DNA from: Paramicrosporidium saccamoebae
Lineage: Eukaryota; Rozellomycota
Direction of reading: 5' to 3'
Assembly: GCA_002794465.1 (NCBI GenBank)
Contig: MTSL01000150.1
Coordinates: forward strand, 1-64,000
DNA: 64,000 nt
Part shown: positions 36,230 through 45,524 of the stretch, piece after piece
How positions within the stretch are numbered: position 1 is the stretch's first letter
Layout: each line of letters opens with the position of its first letter
Translations under genes and position numbers: made by a program
Notes under the pieces: model-generated
What the model was told of the DNA's origin: nothing
The model's input: the letters and a program-made list of their open reading frames with translations, nothing else
Databases searched by the model: none

Positions 36230-37726
36230 ATGAGAGTAGCAACATTCTGGATTCTGGCAATCTCTAGTAGTTTTGCCCTTCAAATCCATGTACGTGTCGT
36301 TGAACTGCTATCCACTGTCAAAGACTTTGCCATGTTACTCCAAAGCATAAGCTACACCTCGGAGACAATCCACAATCTGCAAGAATTGATAAGCTATCCA
36401 GGCAGCTTAAGGCTGCAGTGCTATTATGCTACCACTACTATCCCTCCCGAAGCTGCTCTTGAAATCTACCAAAAATATATTGACGATCCCCGCCTGCACA
36501 GAGTGATGCTTCCCGTGGACTTTTTCATTAATAACCCAGCCTTGGTTCCATTAATCAGACGTGATTGGTATCGGTATAGACCTACGTCTTTTGATCTGTG
36601 GAACTACGATTATCGTCTTCGAGAGCCCGAGTGGAGTCCGTTAGTCTTGGAGTACATTTCGGAAAATCCACAGCTGGCTGGTGCTGGACAAATCTCAGTC
36701 ATTGGGAGAGGAGAAATAATTCCAAAGTCTTGGGAACTTTATCGTGGGCGACCCACGATTGGCCAAGATTTAGAAGCATGGAAGGAAGATCGCTCGTCAT
36801 ACATGATACTAATCCATGCACTTTCAGAGGACCCCATGAACAATCCTCTCGCGTGGAGTCAGACCTTTCCACGTAACACCTTACCTCAAGATTTTGCTCA
36901 GTGCAGGCCCAGCTTTATTAATAGGGTGCTAGGACGACTAAAATTTGATCTGGAAGATGAATCCATGCCAAGGTTATGTTTGTGGCACGGAAAATTAGTC
37001 TTGGCTATTCTTGGAAAAGATGCTCAGAACGAACAGGAATTTGTGGTCAACTTTGCTGCAGACTATCTGCTGGAGTATACTCTAAACCAGTATAGCTTCC
37101 CTATAATAGCTGCGATTCTTAAAGCTATAGCAAAGCTTCAACTGCACCTCCCATCGAATCCATCTCTTGGAACCAGGTTAGATGAATTCTATAATATACA
37201 CCGGCATCTTTTGCCAATCTGGAAGAGCGCTGATGATCGGATTGCATTTTGGCGGAGCAGCATATTAACCTCTGGCGCCATGGTGTGGCCATTACAGCCG
37301 TGTAGGTGGCAGGACGTTATAAAAGTGATGAAGCAGAAGAATCAGATAGAATATTCTACAGTATTTCAAGCAAATTTCGATACACCCCTAACACTACAGA
37401 CCCACAGAAACAGAAAGATTATCTGCCATGATGTTTATTGTTTCCTCTTAGAGTTTCCAAAACTCTTGCTCAACGACGTGCGAGGCTTTGCAATTACTGA
37501 TGGTGGATACAACTTGCGTCATTTCGCTAAATATAAGAAGCATTATTGGGGGGTGATTGGTAGGGTTCTGATGTTGGGAATATTTTTTCTAGGAAGGGAT
37601 GTACTCGGATTGTCCCGTACCACATGGAAGCTATTGGAAAGCCCCGAAGGCCAGTATCCCCACTCGATTATACACAATGTTTTGTGCGCGGCTTCATTGC
37701 TGCGGGGGCCAACGATCGATGTTTAA
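36230..37726 (+). CDS. Large secreted helical protein, superfamily member Q
   Basis: 498 residues, ATG 36230, signal peptide MRVATFWILAISSSFA. Tandem paralogue of P: YQKYIDDPRLHRVMLPVDFF, RDWYRYRPTSFDLWN, RLCLWHGKLVLAIL, HDVYCFLLEFPKLLL and IGRVLMLGIFFLGRDVLGLS align with P at the same spacing. Three to four Cys and no domain recognised. The conserved RYRPT and LCLWHGKL patches would be the places to look for a functional surface. Confidence 0.78.
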   Translation: MRVATFWILAISSSFALQIHVRVVELLSTVKDFAMLLQSISYTSETIHNLQELISYPGSLRLQCYYATTTIPPEAALEIYQKYIDDPRLHRVMLPVDFFINNPALVPLIRRDWYRYRPTSFDLWNYDYRLREPEWSPLVLEYISENPQLAGAGQISVIGRGEIIPKSWELYRGRPTIGQDLEAWKEDRSSYMILIHALSEDPMNNPLAWSQTFPRNTLPQDFAQCRPSFINRVLGRLKFDLEDESMPRLCLWHGKLVLAILGKDAQNEQEFVVNFAADYLLEYTLNQYSFPIIAAILKAIAKLQLHLPSNPSLGTRLDEFYNIHRHLLPIWKSADDRIAFWRSSILTSGAMVWPLQPCRWQDVIKVMKQKNQIEYSTVFQANFDTPLTLQTHRNRKIICHDVYCFLLEFPKLLLNDVRGFAITDGGYNLRHFAKYKKHYWGVIGRVLMLGIFFLGRDVLGLSRTTWKLLESPEGQYPHSIIHNVLCAASLLRGPTIDV

Positions 37727-37736
37727 AGTAGTGTAC

Positions 37737-37795
37737 TACCCGGGTCGGACTTGCCAATAACAAGCGGATATTGTTTAGCAGAACCTGCTGACCAG
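37737..37795 (+). repeat. Dispersed repeat, about 60 bp, copy 2
   Basis: Second copy of the sequence at 20577-20640, 10 bp downstream of the stop codon of member Q. Confidence 0.75.
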
Positions 37796-37905
37796 TCCAC
37801 CACTATCTCAAATATAATGACCAAATGATAAACACCATATATAAATAACCCTCTCTCTCTCAGTTTATTGGAATCTCTCTTCTAAGTTGTTCTGCTGACC
37901 TGCGC

Positions 37906-38541
37906 TTATGCGCTGCTGCTCGGGGGCGAAATGGTCATGGTCATAGTACCAGTGGGCACGGGGCAGTTGGACAAAACGGGGTTGCAAATAACCACAGTGT
38001 TGCATCTGATGGCCTTAGGCACTTGAGTTGTAATAGTGGTGCAGGGTGGGCACGAGGCAGATGTGGGCGCAACAGCAGAGGTAGGCGCAACGGAAGCAGA
38101 TGTGGGTGCGACGGAAGCAGACGAAGGTGCCACAGAAGATGACACAGACGAAGGTGCAACAGACACGGCGGCCACAACAACGGGGGCAACACCACAGGTA
38201 GGGATGGAGGCAGTGGTGCAGCAGTTGTAGACAGAGGTGGCACAGGGCAACACCCAGTAGCAGGTATCCTTCTGTTCAATCTTGTTGCATCCGTGGTAGC
38301 AGGTCTCAAACTCACGGTAGCAAGGATCAATGCAAGTCTCGTGGGTGGTCGTGCATGGCTTGTGATGCGACCAGTGTGTCTCGCACCAGGTGATGGGACA
38401 TTCGTCACTAGTGGGTCTGCAGGAGTCATCACGATTGCGGCCTCCCCAGCCAATACGTTGTTTCTCACCCAAGTTGGGGTTGGATCCACGTTCCGCAAAT
38501 GCAGAGGCAGCAAGAACAGCAATGAGAGTCTTTATGATCAT
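37906..38541 (-). CDS. Secreted Cys-rich protein with Ala/Pro/Ser repeats
   Basis: 211 residues from ATG 38541 with signal peptide MIIKTLIAVLAASAFA. The middle has about 18 Cys in closely spaced pairs (CPITWCETHW, CIDPCYREFETCYHGC, CYWVLPC, NCCTT). A tract of five to six SVAPTSA units coded by 15-21-bp repeats follows, then SCPPCTT and a Thr/Ser tail. The pattern suggests a disulphide-bonded wall or surface protein, such as a spore-wall component. No homologue recognised. A duplicated TATAGATT-type box lies about 45 bp upstream. Confidence 0.7.
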   Translation of the reverse strand: MIIKTLIAVLAASAFAERGSNPNLGEKQRIGWGGRNRDDSCRPTSDECPITWCETHWSHHKPCTTTHETCIDPCYREFETCYHGCNKIEQKDTCYWVLPCATSVYNCCTTASIPTCGVAPVVVAAVSVAPSSVSSSVAPSSASVAPTSASVAPTSAVAPTSASCPPCTTITTQVPKAIRCNTVVICNPVLSNCPVPTGTMTMTISPPSSSA

Positions 38542-38814
38542 CTTGAGAGTCGATCGGGTATAAGTCGACACAAGGGCATCTCGATCTTTATAGATTCCAA
38601 GTCAGGAGGACCCCCAAGGGGAGCGTATCGCATGGTGCTATTTTTGGATGCAAGGGGACTAATCGCGTGCACAAGGGGCGAGGGGAACGGAGCCGGGCTG
38701 ATCACATTCTAATTATAGCGACCAATCATGTCTCGAGTCATGAAAGTTTCCCCTTTGTGATGTAGACCTTGCGGCAGGCACGATTTAAACAGCATATATA
38801 TGATGCTATGAAAA

Positions 38815-38880
38815 GATGATAGTATGATAATATGATAACATGATAATGTGAAAATGTGAAAATGTGAAACTGTGAAAATA
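38815..38880. repeat. Short AT-rich tandem repeat, about 9-bp unit
   Basis: GATAATATGATAACATGATA passes into AATGTGAAAATGTGAAAATG. About seven imperfect units. Confidence 0.75.
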
Positions 38881-39035
38881 TTTGTTGGTCATTTATAGAA
38901 AGGGATGTTTTTTTAATAAAGTAGCTTCTTGTGAGATTGTTGCGAGGTGGGAAATAAAGGCTCCTGATCTATAGGTTTGCCATCTCACTCGACTCTCCTG
39001 TCTTTATATAATGTCTGCGCCCATTGCTTGTGTAA

Positions 39036-39091
39036 TACAACCATTAAACAACCGCTGAACAACCACTGAACAACTACTGAACAACCATCGA
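39036..39091. repeat. 12-bp tandem repeat, four to five units
   Basis: Units ACAACCGCTGAA, CAACCACTGAAC and variants, about 100 bp before the XRN1 start codon. Confidence 0.8.
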
Positions 39092-39191
39092 ATAGCCACA
39101 GTCCATAACAATTAAAGGGCCGGGGCACCTAACTTTATAGAATTAATCGTAACAACCGATTTGCTGACTTGCCCCACTTTGGTCAGTTTTG

Positions 39192-42100
39192 ATGGGAATT
39201 CCAAAGTTTTTTCGTTGGCTGAGTGAGCGCTACCCGTTATGTAGCCAAGTAATATCGGAACATAGTGTTCCTGAATTCGACAACTTTTACCTCGACATGA
39301 ATGGGATCATCCATGTCTGCTCCCGTGCTATCGCCTCCAGTGGGGCACCCTACACTGAGGCAGAAATGTTTCTGTCCATCTTTGCCTATGTGCAGGCGTT
39401 GGTGGAAAAGGTGAGGCCGAAGAAGGTATTGTTTTTGGCCGTAGACGGTAAATGGGTTGCAGTGTGCTTATCCTCACAGGCGTGGCACCTCGAGCCAAAG
39501 TCAACCAGCAACGCGCTAGGCGCTTTAGAACGGCTCATGAGGCGCAGGTTGAAGCTGAAAAGGCTCTTAAGAAGCAGCAAAAGAGCAATGCCGCACAAGT
39601 CCCCCAAACCAATCAGGAACGCTTTGATAGCAATTGCATAACTCCTGGTAAATCTCCATTCCCTCGGACCAATCATACCTTGTAGGTACCGAGTTCATGC
39701 AGCGAATGAGCACCCATCTACGTTATCTGATTGCTCAGCGCGTCTCGGAAGATGTCACTTGGAGGAATCTCCAGGTCATCTTTTCGGGACCCGAGGTCCC
39801 CGGAGAGGGAGAACACAAGGTGATGGAATACATTCGTCTAAACAAGGCCAAAGCCGATTACGATCCCAATGTACGCCACTGTCTTTACGGATTGGATGCC
39901 GATCTGATTCTGCTCGGCCTCCTCTCGCATGACCCTCATTTTGCTCTTCTTCGTGAAGAGGTGACTTTTGGTCGTGGCAATCAGGTCAAGAAAAGTGCGG
40001 CAGACACAAAGTTTTTCTTGCTTCATCTTTGTCTAATGCGCGAATACATGGATTTGGAATTTGCGATGATAACTGGACACACACACTCTCTGGAACGGCT
40101 GATTGATGATTTTATACTGATGATGTGTCTTGTTGGAAATGACTTTTTGCCCAATCTGCCCGGATTCCATTTGGGAGAGGGTGTCTTAGAGACCATTTTC
40201 AATTCATACAAAAAGGTCCTTCCCCTGTTCAACGGTGGCCATCTTAACAACAATGGTCAAATTTCGTTTAGAAATTTGGCATTCCTAATGCATGAGCTTG
40301 TTGATCATGAAAAGTCACAGCTGATACTTTCGGAGCCGTCGCTGGTCCGGGAAGCCGTTCAAGAGAAAATTGACAACAAGGCAGAGTTGTTGAGGTCATT
40401 GATAGAGCACTTTTGCAAGAAACCGCATGTTAGCGAGTGGGCGCCTGCAAGACCAATCACTGGCGGCGAACGGAAGCTGCTCACTGATGTCGCCCAAAAG
40501 TTGGAGCTGTTCTTTAAAATTACAGACTCGAATATTGTAATGTCCCGGTCGCGGGATATTAGTCCTGTCGAGCTCCGTGAGCTTGAGGAGGAGCTGAGCG
40601 TGTTGGAAGAGCCATCTGAGAACCGATTCGATCGTGCTCGCCACAGTTGGAAGCGTAGTTATTACTTGCAAAAGCTTCACTTTGATATGGACGAGGACAA
40701 GGAATCTCTTCAAGAATTGTTGAGGAACTATGCTGAAGGCTTGCAATGGAACATGTTATACTACTACGAGGGGGTGGCCAGTTGGTCGTGGTTCTACCCT
40801 TATCACTACGCGCCCCACATTAGCGATCTCGCTGATTTTATGACTGGATTCACCTGTGGGCCGTTTGATCTGGGAACGCCATTGCTTCCTTTGGAGCAAT
40901 TGATGGCGGTACTACCACCCGCAAGCAGGGCCTTGGTGCCATCAACTCTTGCCACTTTGATGACTGATCCAAACAGTCCGCTCATTGATTTCTATCCCTC
41001 AGAATTCACCACCGATGCAAACGGCAAAAAGGCTTCCTGGGAGGCAATTGTAATGATTCCTTTCATTGACGAGACTTTGCTCCTTCCTGCTCTCCAATCA
41101 CGCTACGCAAAACTGAGTGCCGAGGAAACTGCAAGGAACAAGTTTGGAAATACGATTGGGTTTGAATACCGTCGGCCCGGAAGATTCGTGGCCTCTCCGT
41201 CCACCGAGTTTTCTCCAATTTTAGACTGCTCTGCACATGAAGTGATCTATGAGCTCCCCATTTTGCAACCTAATGAACGTTTTATCGCAGCTCTCTGCAG
41301 CGGTGCAAGAATTGGTCTCCATGCCATGCCCGGATTCCCGACGCTGGCTACACTACCCGCCAAAGGCGTTTTGGATTCAGGCATTGGTTTGGACGTGTTT
41401 GGTCAAATTTCAAAAGGACTTTCTATGGTCTTGACGGTGGCGGAAGGCGGGGTTTTTGGTTCTGAACAAGTCGCCAATATCTCAGAGCGTATCCTAGGAC
41501 GGCGTGTCTATATGAATTGGCCCCACTTGAGGGAGGGAAGAGTTGCTTACGTCAGCGATGGGTGTCGAAGATACGCACATGATTCCAAGGGTGAATTGCA
41601 AATTTCCACATTGGAATCGGGAGAATTGGACAATTTTTCGAAAATGTGTACGGCCTTGGAGAAGGAGTACAGGAAAAGGTGTGCCATCCTGGTTGGTCCC
41701 GTGGAAATCCTTGTCTGGGTTTGTCCATTTGTTGGGATGAAAATGTCGCCTGATGGGTCCACGAGGAAGCAATATGATGAGGTTCCGCTTCCATGCGCCT
41801 TGCAAACAATAGTCGAGAAGAGAGTCGACAGTGAAGGGATGGAAGTTGAAGACGAACGATTCGAAGAAAGCTCTGCAGCCGATACCGACATTTCTGCCCT
41901 GTTTCCATTAGATTCTACAGTTATCTATCTCGGACAAGAGGCGTATGGAACCGCAGCGGTGGTTTTGGGTAATGAAGAGAGTCCACGTCAGGACAGAGCG
42001 ATTGAGATCCGCTTTGCGGTCAAGAATGGCCTGGAATCCAGCTTTACTGTCCGTCTTGCAAACAATTTATTGGCACAGAGCGAAGCGTCGTTTGTTTCGT

Positions 42101-43580
42101 CTGCCGAAATTTGTCGCTCAGTAGGAATTAGTTCCTATCTTTTATCAAAGATAACTTCCACGCTTACCCTCTTTCTAGATGGGAACCTTGTCCGCGCCGC
42201 CAATCTTGGTTTGGATTTAAAATCCCAAAGTAAGGGGATCTGCGCTGTCGGGCTTGCGCGCAAGCGCCAAGACTGGAAATTTGCAAGAACCGTGATGGAT
42301 CTTCTCAAAGATCTAAAAAGGACATTTCCTGATGTTTTTGCACGACTAGAAGTGGAGAAGAATAGCGCAAATGTTGACGCTCAAAAAATCTTCCCGTCCG
42401 TGAGTAGTCGCGAGGAACTATTGGCTGAAGTTGACAGATTCCGGGAACTGATCAAACAAAAGTTGGGAAAGCCCATTCATGTTCCCATCAACGGCCAGTA
42501 CCTAGACGCTCGAGATATTGCTGAAATACAGTCTGCCGTGCAACAAGACATTTCAGAGACTCGGAATCCTTCTGTAAAGACTGCCAAAGTTTCCATAGAG
42601 ACTATTTTGTCGCCTGCGACTGTTGCTCGTTTGCGCACGCATCGGCAGAATTTCAATATTGGTGAACGGGTCGTGTGTGTCTCTTCGGCATATTTTGGCC
42701 AAAAGGGGACCATTGTAGGCTACGATGTGGATCAAATGAATGTCCTGATGGACAATGCCGTACTTGGGGGAGCCGATCTGGATGGTTTAGTGGAGAATGG
42801 AAGAGGCCTAGTTCTTCCCCCATCAGAGTGCTTAAACACCAGCAGACCCCAACCACCTCCAGGAGTTACTTTCAAGAAAGCTGAAGCGTCTCCAATTCAA
42901 AGCCAGCGTCCGATCATCAATCTGCCGAAAGTAGCTGCAAGACCCGGCCCATTGGCTACACGTCCAGACGTCCCCCGTCTGCAATCGAGACCCATCAAAT
43001 TGGAGGAGCTCTTTAGCGCTGCAACAATTTCGGAAAAATCCAACCAGCAGTTTGGAGCAGGACGTGCCCTTGCCCCCAGATTTGTNNNNNNNNNNNNNNN
43101 NNNNNNNNNNNNNNNNNNNNNNNNNNNNNNNNNNNNNNNNNNNNNNNNNNNNNNNNNNNNNNNNNNNNNNNNNNNNNNNNNNNNNNNNNNNNNNNNNNNN
43201 NNNNNNNNNNNNNNNNNNNNNNNNNNNNNNNNNNNNNNNNNNNNNNNNNNNNNCACAAAGCCAGTAATGGACCGAGCGCTCTCCCCCAAGCAAATCCACA
43301 AAAGATTAGCAATCGATTGAGTGCTCCCGCTCAAAGCAATTCACACAAGACAGGCAATAGGCCAACTGCTCCCACCCAAATTAATCCGCACAAAGCCGGC
43401 GATAGGCCAAACGCCCCCATCCAAATTAACTTGCACAAGGCCAGCAATGGGCGCACTCAACCCATTGTATACAGTAGCACTACTCGTTCAGCTCCATCTG
43501 TGGCAAGTGACGCACCACGTCCCCAGCGTCCTCCTCGAGCATTCCTCGACCCCAATATGAACTGGAAACGTGCAGAATAA
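39192..43580 (+). CDS. XRN1: 5'-3' exoribonuclease Xrn1
   Basis: Spliced from 39192-39447, 39480-39647 and 39686-43580 with introns of 32 and 38 nt; about 1440 residues. The cytoplasmic exonuclease degrades decapped mRNA. MGIPKFFRWLSERYP, FYLDMNGIIH, AVDGVAPRAKVNQQRARRF (restored by splicing), FDSNCITPGTEFM (restored by splicing), GPEVPGEGEHKVMEYIR, YGLDADLILLGLLSHDP and LVGNDFLPNLP are the catalytic motifs. The C-terminal part has the SH3-like region (RVVCVSSAYFGQKGTIVGYD). A run of 168 N at 43086-43253 lies in a 15-residue repeat tail. Frames on the two sides differ, so the gap length is wrong by one or two bases modulo three; the stop at 43578-43580 is the likely end rather than 43320. Confidence 0.9.
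43086..43253. other. Assembly gap (168 N)
   Basis: Unsequenced stretch inside the repeat-bearing tail of XRN1. The number of N is an estimate. Confidence 1.
43254..43463 (+). repeat. 45-bp coding repeat in the XRN1 tail
   Basis: Four to five units in frame, of the form HKAGDRPNAPIQINL (15 residues, 45 bp), immediately after the gap; more units are probably hidden in it. Confidence 0.8.
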
Positions 43581-43622
43581 CGGTATTTGTATACAATTTA
43601 TAAACACATACACGTTGACACA

Positions 43623-43871
43623 TTAATTGTGGCGAAAGTATTTCAAGCCGAGCCAATTTAGAAAGATAAAGATAATCGTCACGGGTAGCAATGTTACGGT
43701 GAAAAGGCAGTAATGTCTGTCCATGGCAATAGCATACAACCAAGTGTTTTCAGCGGGAGGGGGGAATACTTTTGAGAGGACAATGGCATAGAGAGAGGTG
43801 GAGAAAAAGATAAGTGTCCCAATAAGCAGAGAATAGCCAAAGATGACGCCGCTTCCGGCCGTTTGGCCCAT
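43623..43871 (-). CDS. PIG-Y/Eri1-type subunit of GPI-GlcNAc transferase
   Basis: 82 residues with two membrane helices (FGYSLLIGTLIFFSTSLYAIV and LFTVTLLPVTIIFIFLNW). The ending NWLGLKYFRHN is the hallmark of PIG-Y, and the segment Y.....D..YCLFTVTLLPV fits the family. The subunit supports the first step of GPI-anchor synthesis at the ER. It is convergent with XRN1, 42 bp between stop codons. Recognition rests mainly on the C-terminal motif and the two-helix layout. Confidence 0.75.
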   Translation of the reverse strand: MGQTAGSGVIFGYSLLIGTLIFFSTSLYAIVLSKVFPPPAENTWLYAIAMDRHYCLFTVTLLPVTIIFIFLNWLGLKYFRHN

Positions 43872-43956
43872 AATCCCATGTCCTCAGGTGACCTGCGTCA
43901 GTTATCGGCACCACCGAGTTTCTAATCTATCAGGCCATCATCAATCAGCGAAACTC

Positions 43957-44640
43957 TTATTCGTTATTATAGTACTGTTCTATAAAACTATCGCGAAGAG
44001 AACTGGCCTCGGCCAGCGAATCACGGAAAATCTCTACATGCGTCTTTCGTGGCTCTACACGACTAACACTCCTTGTTGACGATCGCCCACTAACTCGATC
44101 AACAAGTCTATTGAGACGTTCAGATAGTTTTCTGCGGTGGCCGCCAAGCGAGGAGCGGGCAGAGTGTTCTGATATTATGGACGGAGAGTAGCTGGAAACA
44201 TCTGAAGCAAGAGCAGAGAGTGGTGTGAGAGCATTTCTTGCATAATCTGCATTTACAAAAATGCTCTTCCGGTCCGTCTCTAATTCTTCAATGATAAAAT
44301 CTTCCAATATTAGACTAGTTGCAGCGCTGGATTCAACTGATTCGGTCTCGTAGAAATCTTCGGAATTCGGGCTGTTTAGATCCAATGCTCCCATAATACT
44401 CGACATTCTTGTCATGGTGGGGCTCTTTAAAACTTCTTTGCACACTTCTGTTAAAGTAGCGTCCAAAGAGGTTTCCCCGTTGTAAATTTTGGCAAACATC
44501 TGCGTGAACAACTCGTAATTTTGAATTCCAAAGGACGAAGCCGGTAAAGAAACAGTCCGATTAATCTCCTTGGGCCTAAACGTAAACACGTCACTACGCG
44601 GTGCGTATGTCACAGGAGGAATGCGACTGCGAATGGCCAT
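43957..44640 (-). CDS. Hypothetical protein
   Basis: 227 residues from ATG 44640. Soluble, Ser-rich and partly acidic: YGLFTQM-type helix at about 42-55 (ELFTQMFAKIYNGETSLDAT), a helical block to about 90, then Ser/Glu-rich (YETESVESSAATS) and a basic Ser/Arg patch (RRKLSERLNRLVDRVSGRSS), ending helical (RDSLAEASSLRDSFIEQYY). No family recognised. The gene diverges from the copper-fist gene with 54 bp between starts, and that spacer has TATAAATAG and TGATTGG. Confidence 0.65.
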   Translation of the reverse strand: MAIRSRIPPVTYAPRSDVFTFRPKEINRTVSLPASSFGIQNYELFTQMFAKIYNGETSLDATLTEVCKEVLKSPTMTRMSSIMGALDLNSPNSEDFYETESVESSAATSLILEDFIIEELETDRKSIFVNADYARNALTPLSALASDVSSYSPSIISEHSARSSLGGHRRKLSERLNRLVDRVSGRSSTRSVSRVEPRKTHVEIFRDSLAEASSLRDSFIEQYYNNE

Positions 44641-44694
44641 ATCTCTGTAGAGTCCTTGAAAACAAGTATAAATAGTAGCAATGCATCTGATTGG

Positions 44695-44985
44695 ATGGCT
44701 AAAATGGAATGCGACTCTATGACTCCTCCTCGGTTATCATGTAGTCCATGCCTTAGGGCAGGACGGGGACGCAGTTGCGTTCACCAAAACGTACCACTGT
44801 ACTATATCAGACCGAGGGGAAGACCAGTGTCGCAGTGTCCATCGTGCAGAATGAGGCGCAAGCAAAATGAACCCCGCTCGCACGGCAAGTGCGCTTGCTG
44901 GGCAAAACTGTTCCAGCTTGGCTCTGACAGTCTCTCATGCCGCTGTTTAATAGACGGCAGTGCATGTACTTGCCAAGCTAGCTGA
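44695..44985 (+). CDS. Small copper-fist domain protein
   Basis: 96 residues if started at ATG 44695, which lies directly after TGATTGG and about 20 bp after TATAAATAG. The copper-fist pattern is clear: CSPCLRAGRGRSCVH (CxxC then C-x-H), YYIRPRGRPVSQCPSCRMRR (the GRP minor-groove motif and next Cys pair) and HGKCAC. Proteins of this kind (Ace1, Mac1, Cuf1) bind DNA and respond to copper. Here almost nothing follows the domain except a short Cys-rich tail (CRCLIDGSACTC), so there is little room for an activation domain. The N-terminal 12 residues before the domain are uncertain. Confidence 0.8.
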   Translation: MAKMECDSMTPPRLSCSPCLRAGRGRSCVHQNVPLYYIRPRGRPVSQCPSCRMRRKQNEPRSHGKCACWAKLFQLGSDSLSCRCLIDGSACTCQAS

Positions 44986-45091
44986 AATTGCCCACTACAG
45001 CGCTACTAACAGCGAGACCAATGCCCATATTCCCAGTCTGCATTTACAGCGGCACAACAATCATAATTAGCGTTTATACATCCCATTTGGA

Positions 45092-45450
45092 TTACTTTCG
45101 TTTCTTTAGATTTGAGCTCTTGCCTACCTTCAAGTCGTCAGACTCTGACCCTGACTCAGCTTCAGTCCCAGACTCGGATTCAGAATACTCATCAGGCTCT
45201 TTCTCTGCAGGAAGCCAGTTTACCGGATTAAGACGGAAAAATGGCCAGGAAGGCACACAAATGATCATGGCGAGTCCAAGTCCAATTAACCATCCATACA
45301 GTGCCAATTCAAGCGACTGCATGACCCATCCATAGCCAGTTCCCAGGACAAAGCCTGCCGCTATCAAATACTGTCCGAGCCTTTCGCTATTCTGCTGTCC
45401 ATGGAAATCCTATCGGTAACTAATAAGTAAATGAACAGTACCATTGCCAT
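45092..45450 (-). CDS. SPC1: Signal peptidase complex subunit Spc1/SPCS1
   Basis: Spliced from 45442-45450 and 45092-45409 across a 32-nt intron (45410-45441); 108 residues. The first exon is only ATG GCA ATG; splicing gives MAM followed by DFHGQQNSERLGQY, the conserved start of SPC12 proteins. Two membrane helices follow (LIAAGFVLGTGYGWVMQSL and ALYGWLIGLGLAMIICVPSW), then PSWPFFRLNPVNWLP. The C-terminal tail is acidic Ser/Glu-rich and ends LKKRK. It is a small subunit of the complex that removes signal peptides in the ER. Divergent to MAP1 by 74 bp. Confidence 0.85.
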
Positions 45451-45524
45451 ATTCACATTAATAGTCATAGTCGTAGTTCGGTTCACAGCACCACGGGGAC
45501 CCCAGCTAGGGCTGCTTGCCAATC

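Larger units (their letters stand above)
38542..39191. other. Intergenic region with two short tandem repeats
   Basis: 650 bp without a gene. Repeats at 38815-38880 and 39036-39091; CCAATCA at 38722-38728. Confidence 0.55.

Noticed and set aside
43254-43320. XRN1 ending at the stop at 43318-43320
   Set aside because: That frame depends on the estimated gap length; the alternative frame continues the 15-residue repeat and ends at 43580.
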